Shown: positions 48,367 to 52,496 of the stretch, one piece after another
Layout: every line of letters begins with the position of its first letter
Position numbering within the stretch: position 1 is the first letter of the stretch
DNA from: Streptomyces sp. SID8352
Lineage (GTDB): Bacteria > Actinomycetota > Actinomycetes > Streptomycetales > Streptomycetaceae
Length of the DNA stretch: 52,496 bases
Reading direction: 5' to 3'
Assembly (NCBI RefSeq): GCF_009862265.1
Contig: NZ_WWGX01000060.1
Location: 31,363 to 83,858, forward strand
Notes under the pieces: generated by a model
Database searches by the model: none
The model's input: the letters and a program-made list of their open reading frames with translations, nothing else
What the model was told of the DNA's origin: nothing
Position numbers and translations under genes: made by a program

Positions 48367-50466
48367 ATGTCCACCGCCACACCCGCCCGGACGTCCCCCG
48401 ACGACGCCCCCGCCGCCCGCCGTCCGTCCGCCGGGGCCCGCCCCGGCGCCGGACTCCTCGGCCCCGCCCTGGCCGGGGCCCTGCCGGGGGCGCTGCGCAA
48501 GCTGGACCCCCGGGCGCAACTCGCCTCGCCCGTGATGTTCGTCGTGTGGACGGGCTCGGTGCTGACCACCGTCCTCGCCGTCACCGACCCCGGCGACCCG
48601 TTCGGCTGGGCGGTCAGCGCCTGGCTCTGGCTGACCGTGCTCTTCGCCAACCTGGCGGAGGCGGTGGCCGAGGGCAGGGGCCGGGCGCAGGCCGAGAGCC
48701 TGCGCAGGGCCAGGACCGGCACCGTCGCCCGGCGGCTGCGCGCGGACGGAACCGAGGAGCGGGTGCCCGGCACCGGGCTCGCCGTCGGCGACCGGGTGGT
48801 CTGCGAGGCCGGGGACGCCGTGCCCGGCGACGGCGACGTCGTCGAGGGCGTGGCCTCGGTGGACGAGTCGGCGATCACCGGCGAGTCCGCCCCGGTCATC
48901 CGGGAGTCCGGCGGCGACCGGTCCGCCGTCACCGGCGGCACGAGGGTGCTGTCCGACCGGATCGTCGTCCGGATCACGGCCCGGCCCGGCGAGACCTTCA
49001 TCGACCGGATGATCGGTCTCGTGGAGGGCGCGGCCCGCCAGCGCACGCCCAACGAGACCGCCCTGAACATCCTGCTCGCCTCGCTGACCATCGTCTTCCT
49101 GCTGGCCTGCGCCACGCTCCCGCCGCTGGCCGGGCACAGCGGGGCCCGCCCGACGACGACCGTCCTGGTGGCGCTGCTGGTCTGCCTCATCCCCACCACC
49201 ATCGGCGCCCTGCTCTCCGCCATCGGCATCGCGGGCATGGACCGGCTGGTGCGGCGCAACGTGCTGGCGATGTCCGGCCGCGCGGTCGAGGCCGCCGGGG
49301 ACGTCTCCACGCTGCTGCTGGACAAGACCGGCACCATCACCCACGGCAACCGGCGGGCCACCGGGTTCGTCGCCGTCGGCGGAGCGACGGAGGCGGAGGT
49401 GGCGGAGGCGGCCCGGCTCTCCTCACTGGCCGACGAGACCCCCGAGGGCCGCTCGGTCGTCGCCCTCGCCGAGGAACTCCACGGCGAGGGCGACGCCGGG
49501 CGGCGGGCGCCGCGGGGCGCCGAGTGGGTCCCCTTCACCGCGCAGACCCGGATGTCCGGCGTCGACGTCGGCGGGCGCGCGGTCCGCAAGGGCGCCGCCG
49601 CGTCGGTGGCCGCCTGGGTGACCGCGCGCGGCGGTCTGGTCCCCCCGGACGCGCTGCGCCGGGCCGACGACATCGCGGCGGCGGGCGGCACCCCGCTGCT
49701 GGTGGCGACCGGGGACGCGGACGGAGCCCGCGTCCTGGGCGTCGTCCACCTCAAGGACGTGGTCAAGGACGGCATGCCGGAGCGGTTCGCGGAGCTGCGC
49801 CGCATGGGCATCAGAACGGTGATGATCACCGGCGACAACCCCCTGACCGCGCGGGCCGTCGCCGAGGAGGCGGGCGTCGACGACTTCCTCGCCGAGGCCA
49901 CCCCCGAGGACAAGATGGCGCTGATCGAACGGGAGCAGGCCGGCGGCAGGCTGGTCGCGATGACCGGCGACGGCACCAACGACGCCCCGGCCCTGGCCCG
50001 GGCGGACGTGGGCGTGGCGATGAACACCGGCACGTCGGCCGCCAAGGAGGCCGGCAACATGGTGGACCTGGACTCCGACCCCACCAAGCTCATCGAGATC
50101 GTCGGGATCGGCAAGCAACTGCTCATCACCCGGGGCGCGCTGACCACCTTCTCCCTCGCCAACGACGTCGCCAAGTACTTCGCGATCATCCCGGCGCTGT
50201 TCGCCGCGGCGCATCCGGGGCTGGACGCGCTCAACCTGATGCGGCTCTCCTCGCCGCACTCCGCGATCCTCTCCGCGGTGATCTTCAACGCGCTGGTCAT
50301 CGTGGCCCTGGTGCCCCTCGCCCTGCGGGGCGTGCGCCACCGCCCGATGAGCGCGGACCGGATGCTCCGCCGCAACCTCGCCGTCTACGGGCTCGGCGGC
50401 CTGGCCGCCCCCTTCCTCGGCATCAAGCTCATCGACCTGCTCCTCTCCCTCGTCCCCGGGCTCTGA
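48367..50466 (+). CDS. kdpB: K+-transporting P-type ATPase subunit B
   Basis: The 699-aa catalytic P-type ATPase carries phosphorylation site DKTGTIT (Asp319), actuator motif TGES (171-174, Ser174 equivalent to the regulatory Ser162 of E. coli), and hinge MTGDGTNDAPALARAD. Transmembrane segments lie at both ends. ATG 48367 has GAGG 6 nt upstream. A GTG at 48331 overlapping the kdpA stop is in frame and would add 12 residues, possibly a coupling start. The N-terminal ~40 residues are low-complexity Ala/Pro/Gly before the conserved LDPRAQLASPVMFVVW. Confidence 0.95.
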   Translation: MSTATPARTSPDDAPAARRPSAGARPGAGLLGPALAGALPGALRKLDPRAQLASPVMFVVWTGSVLTTVLAVTDPGDPFGWAVSAWLWLTVLFANLAEAVAEGRGRAQAESLRRARTGTVARRLRADGTEERVPGTGLAVGDRVVCEAGDAVPGDGDVVEGVASVDESAITGESAPVIRESGGDRSAVTGGTRVLSDRIVVRITARPGETFIDRMIGLVEGAARQRTPNETALNILLASLTIVFLLACATLPPLAGHSGARPTTTVLVALLVCLIPTTIGALLSAIGIAGMDRLVRRNVLAMSGRAVEAAGDVSTLLLDKTGTITHGNRRATGFVAVGGATEAEVAEAARLSSLADETPEGRSVVALAEELHGEGDAGRRAPRGAEWVPFTAQTRMSGVDVGGRAVRKGAAASVAAWVTARGGLVPPDALRRADDIAAAGGTPLLVATGDADGARVLGVVHLKDVVKDGMPERFAELRRMGIRTVMITGDNPLTARAVAEEAGVDDFLAEATPEDKMALIEREQAGGRLVAMTGDGTNDAPALARADVGVAMNTGTSAAKEAGNMVDLDSDPTKLIEIVGIGKQLLITRGALTTFSLANDVAKYFAIIPALFAAAHPGLDALNLMRLSSPHSAILSAVIFNALVIVALVPLALRGVRHRPMSADRMLRRNLAVYGLGGLAAPFLGIKLIDLLLSLVPGL

Positions 50467-50490
50467 CGCCCCGAAAGCGTGCCGACCGCC

Positions 50491-51165
50491 ATGGACAACT
50501 CCGTCTTCCGTACGCTCCGTCCGCTCGGAGCGGGCCTGCGGGCCCTGCTCGCCCTCACCCTCCTCACCGGCGTCCTCTACCCCCTCGCCGTCACCGGCGC
50601 CGCCCAGGCGCTCCTGCCCGGCCGGGCGAACGGCTCCGAGGTGCGCGCCGACGGCCGCACCGCAGGCTCCGCGCTGATCGGCCAGTCGTACGACCTGCCG
50701 TCCGGCGGGACCGGGGAGGAAGCGCGGCCCGACCCGAGGTGGTTCCAGGGCCGCCCCCGGGAGGGCCTGGGCACCAACAGCCTCAACACCCGCTACGACC
50801 TCCTCGTCTCCGGCGCGAGCAACCTCGCCGCCGACAACCCCGTCCTCGTCCGGCGGGTCCGGGCCGCGCGGGCCGCCGTCGTCCGGGACAACTCCGTCCC
50901 CGGCCACCCGGTGGACCCCGCCGCCGTCCCCGCCGACGCCGTCACCTCCTCCGGCTCCGGCCTTGACCCCCACATCTCCCCGGCCTACGCCGCCCTCCAG
51001 GCCCCCCGGGTCGCCCTGCGCAACGACCTGCCTCTCGCGCGGGTGCGGGAACTCGTCGGCCGGCACACCGAGGGCCGCACCCTCGGGTTCATCGGCGAGC
51101 CCCGGGTCAACGTGCTCGCCCTGAACATCGCGCTGCGCGGGCTCGTGGCGGAGGCGGACCGATGA
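50491..51165 (+). CDS. kdpC: K+-transporting ATPase subunit C
   Basis: The 224-aa protein has one N-terminal transmembrane helix (AGLRALLALTLLTGVLYPLAVTGAAQ) and an extracytoplasmic domain with family blocks ANGSEV, LIGQSYD, RWFQGRP, NTRYDLLVSGASNLAADNP and DPHISPAYAALQAPRVA. It assists K+ delivery. ATG 50491 is family-like. A GTG at 50479 would add four residues, and neither has a strong Shine-Dalgarno. The stop overlaps kdpE (ATGA). Confidence 0.94.
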   Translation: MDNSVFRTLRPLGAGLRALLALTLLTGVLYPLAVTGAAQALLPGRANGSEVRADGRTAGSALIGQSYDLPSGGTGEEARPDPRWFQGRPREGLGTNSLNTRYDLLVSGASNLAADNPVLVRRVRAARAAVVRDNSVPGHPVDPAAVPADAVTSSGSGLDPHISPAYAALQAPRVALRNDLPLARVRELVGRHTEGRTLGFIGEPRVNVLALNIALRGLVAEADR

Positions 51166-51959
51166 CGACCGCCGCCCGCCCGCGGGCCACACCCCCGGCA
51201 CCCCTCCCGGCCGCCTCCGCCGTGCCCGCCCCGCCCCCGCCGCCCGGCCGCGCACCGCAGGCGCCGCCCGTGCCCGCGACCCGCCTGCTGGTGGTGGAGG
51301 ACGACGCCCGGCTGGCCCGCGCGCTGCTCCTCAACCTCCGGGCCCGCGACTACGAGGCCGACGCCGCGCCCGACGGGGCCACCGCGCTGCGCACCGCGCG
51401 GGTCCGGCGGCCCGACGTGGTCCTGCTGGACCTCGGCCTGACCGACATGGACGGCGTCGACGTCATCAGGGCGCTGCGCGGCTGGACCGGGGTGCCCGTC
51501 CTGGTGCTCTCCGCGCGGCACGCGTCCGGGGAGAAGGTCGCCGCGCTGGACGCCGGGGCGGACGACTACATCACCAAGCCCTTCAGCATGGACGAACTGC
51601 TGGCCCGGGTCAGGGCCGCCGTCCGCCGCACCGAGGGCGCCGCACCGGCGGCGGAGGTCTCCAGGGTCGAGACGGACACCTTCACCGTCGACCTGTCCGC
51701 CCGGCGGACCGTGCGCGACGGCCAGGAGGTGCGGCTGACCCCGACCGAGTGGCACCTGCTGGAGATCCTGGTGACCAGCCCCGGACGGCTGGTCACCCAG
51801 CGGCACCTGCTCCACGAGGTCTGGGGCACCTCCCAGCGCGGCCGGAGCAACTACCTGCGGGTCTACATGGCCCGGTTGCGGCGCAAACTGGAGGCCGACC
51901 CCTCCCACCCCCGGTACCTGATCACCGAGCCCGGCATGGGCTACCGCTTCGAGGGATGA
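51162..51959 (+). CDS. kdpE: KdpE response regulator (OmpR family)
   Basis: The 265-aa protein has a receiver domain from ~41 (acidic pocket EDD 46-48, phosphoacceptor Asp90 in VLLDLGL, Lys139 in ITKPF). An OmpR/PhoB winged helix follows (RLTPTEWHLLEILVTSPGRLV; NYLRVYMARLRRKLE; GMGYRFEG). It activates kdp transcription under potassium limitation or osmotic stress. A Pro/Ala-rich ~40-residue N-terminal extension is unusual. It might be untranslated if a GTG near 51270 (PVPATRLLVVED) is used, but ATG 51162 is coupled to kdpC. It precedes kdpD by 2 nt, the reverse of the common kdpD-kdpE order. Confidence 0.93.
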   Translation: MTTAARPRATPPAPLPAASAVPAPPPPPGRAPQAPPVPATRLLVVEDDARLARALLLNLRARDYEADAAPDGATALRTARVRRPDVVLLDLGLTDMDGVDVIRALRGWTGVPVLVLSARHASGEKVAALDAGADDYITKPFSMDELLARVRAAVRRTEGAAPAAEVSRVETDTFTVDLSARRTVRDGQEVRLTPTEWHLLEILVTSPGRLVTQRHLLHEVWGTSQRGRSNYLRVYMARLRRKLEADPSHPRYLITEPGMGYRFEG

Positions 51960-51961
51960 CC

Positions 51962-52496
51962 ATGGCACGCGGCAGACTCCGGATCTACCTCGGCGCCGCG
52001 CCCGGCGTCGGCAAGACCTACGCCATGCTCTCCGAGGCGCACCGGCGCGTCGAGCGCGGCACCGACTGCGCCGTGGGGTTCGTCGAGCACCACGGACGGC
52101 CCCGCACCGAGCTGATGCTGAGCGGGCTGGAGCGGATCCCCCGCGTCCGGCTGGACCACCGCGGCGGCGCCTTCACGGAGATGGACCTGGACGCGGTGCT
52201 GGCCCGCCGCCCGGCGGTCGCCCTGGTCGACGAACTCGCGCACACCAACGTCCCCGGCTCGCGCAACGCCAAGCGCTGGCAGGACGTGGAGGAACTGCTC
52301 GCCGCGGGCATCGACGTGGTCTCCACCGTCAACATCCAGCACCTGGAGTCCCTCGGCGACGTCGTCGAGTCCATCACCGGGGTCCGCCAGCGCGAGACCG
52401 TGCCCGACGAGGTGGTCCGCCGCGCCGACCAGATCGAACTGGTCGACATGTCGCCCCAGGCGCTGCGCCGCCGCATGGCCCACGGCAACATCTACC
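51962..52496 (+). CDS. kdpD: KdpD sensor histidine kinase, N-terminal part (cut by window end)
   Basis: The first 178 residues are visible: MARGRLRIYLGAAPGVGKTYAML with Walker A GAAPGVGKT, VGFVEHHGRP, the Walker-B-like ALVDELAHTNVPGSRNAKRWQD and STVNIQHLESLGD. These are characteristic of the KdpD N-terminal (osmosensing/ATP-binding) domain. The Usp-like, membrane and kinase domains lie beyond the window. ATG 51962 follows the kdpE stop by 2 nt. It phosphorylates KdpE. Confidence 0.95.
   Translation, partial: MARGRLRIYLGAAPGVGKTYAMLSEAHRRVERGTDCAVGFVEHHGRPRTELMLSGLERIPRVRLDHRGGAFTEMDLDAVLARRPAVALVDELAHTNVPGSRNAKRWQDVEELLAAGIDVVSTVNIQHLESLGDVVESITGVRQRETVPDEVVRRADQIELVDMSPQALRRRMAHGNIY

Noticed and set aside
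1..52496. tRNA or rRNA genes
   Set aside because: I looked for tRNA-like T-arm (GGTTCGAnTCC) and terminal patterns and for rRNA blocks and found none convincing.

Overview
The window is chromosomal DNA from a Streptomyces-like actinomycete. The evidence is the very high GC content with strong third-position GC bias, frequent GTG and TTG starts, 4-nt ATGA/GTGA/TTGA gene overlaps, and lineage-typical families: an SsgA-like sporulation protein, a WhiB-like protein, a PcaV-like MarR regulator, an XRE/MmyB-ligand-domain pair and DUF2510 proteins. Recalled from memory and not searched, the gene order resembles the S. coelicolor region around SCO6661-SCO6732 (zwf, 6-phospho-glycosidase, Sfp-type PPTase, pca genes with pcaV, DNA ligase/LigD polymerase, wbl gene, ABC-F, ssgD, fadAB). 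A kdp potassium-uptake operon is joined at the right end.

Layout. 1-5.2 kb: a 3'-truncated zwf on the minus strand, a GH4 glycosidase, and a coupled metallophosphoesterase-PPTase pair. 5.7-8.3 kb: a minus-strand operon (XRE/EspR-like regulator, ImmA/IrrE-like HExxH protease, 79-aa protein) divergent from a free-standing MmyB-type ligand-binding domain. 9.0-11.3 kb: a DMT transporter and a TetR regulator flanking eight operator-like sites spaced exactly 16 bp apart. 11.5-16 kb: a DUF2510 membrane protein and an LAL-type STAND ATPase lacking its LuxR domain. 16-22 kb: the protocatechuate operon pcaHGBL, divergent from its probable repressor pcaV, then a DUF3048 lipoprotein. 22-24.4 kb: divergent DNA-repair ligase and LigD-type polymerase. 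24.7-28.2 kb: a VOC protein, a Wbl protein, an acyl-ACP desaturase with a triple palindromic operator, and a dienelactone-hydrolase-like protein without its nucleophile. 28.4-35.3 kb: an ABC-F ATPase with an attenuator-like leader, a GPP34 protein, ssgD, a secreted Ycf48-like propeller, a YCII protein and endonuclease V. 35.4-41 kb: a decayed enoyl-reductase pseudogene and a CoA-transferase/racemase-fadA-fadB beta-oxidation operon. 41-46 kb: a secreted M1 peptidase, D-amino-acid oxidase, a second ABC-F gene and a 160-bp inverted-repeat element. 46.5-52.5 kb: a 27-aa membrane peptide, then kdpF-A-B-C-E-D, with kdpD cut by the window end.

Functional threads are carbon catabolism (GH4, zwf, pca, fad), envelope and potassium physiology (kdp, DMT, M1 peptidase), DNA repair (ligase, polymerase, endonuclease V) and development or stress (ssgD, Wbl, ABC-F, PPTase). 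The most interesting material is non-coding: two phased operator arrays, a leader with mutually exclusive hairpins, nested palindromes between the XRE operon and the MmyB-domain gene, a MITE-like repeat, several short tandem repeats, and many genes whose -10 element lies 6-10 nt from the start codon (leaderless transcripts).
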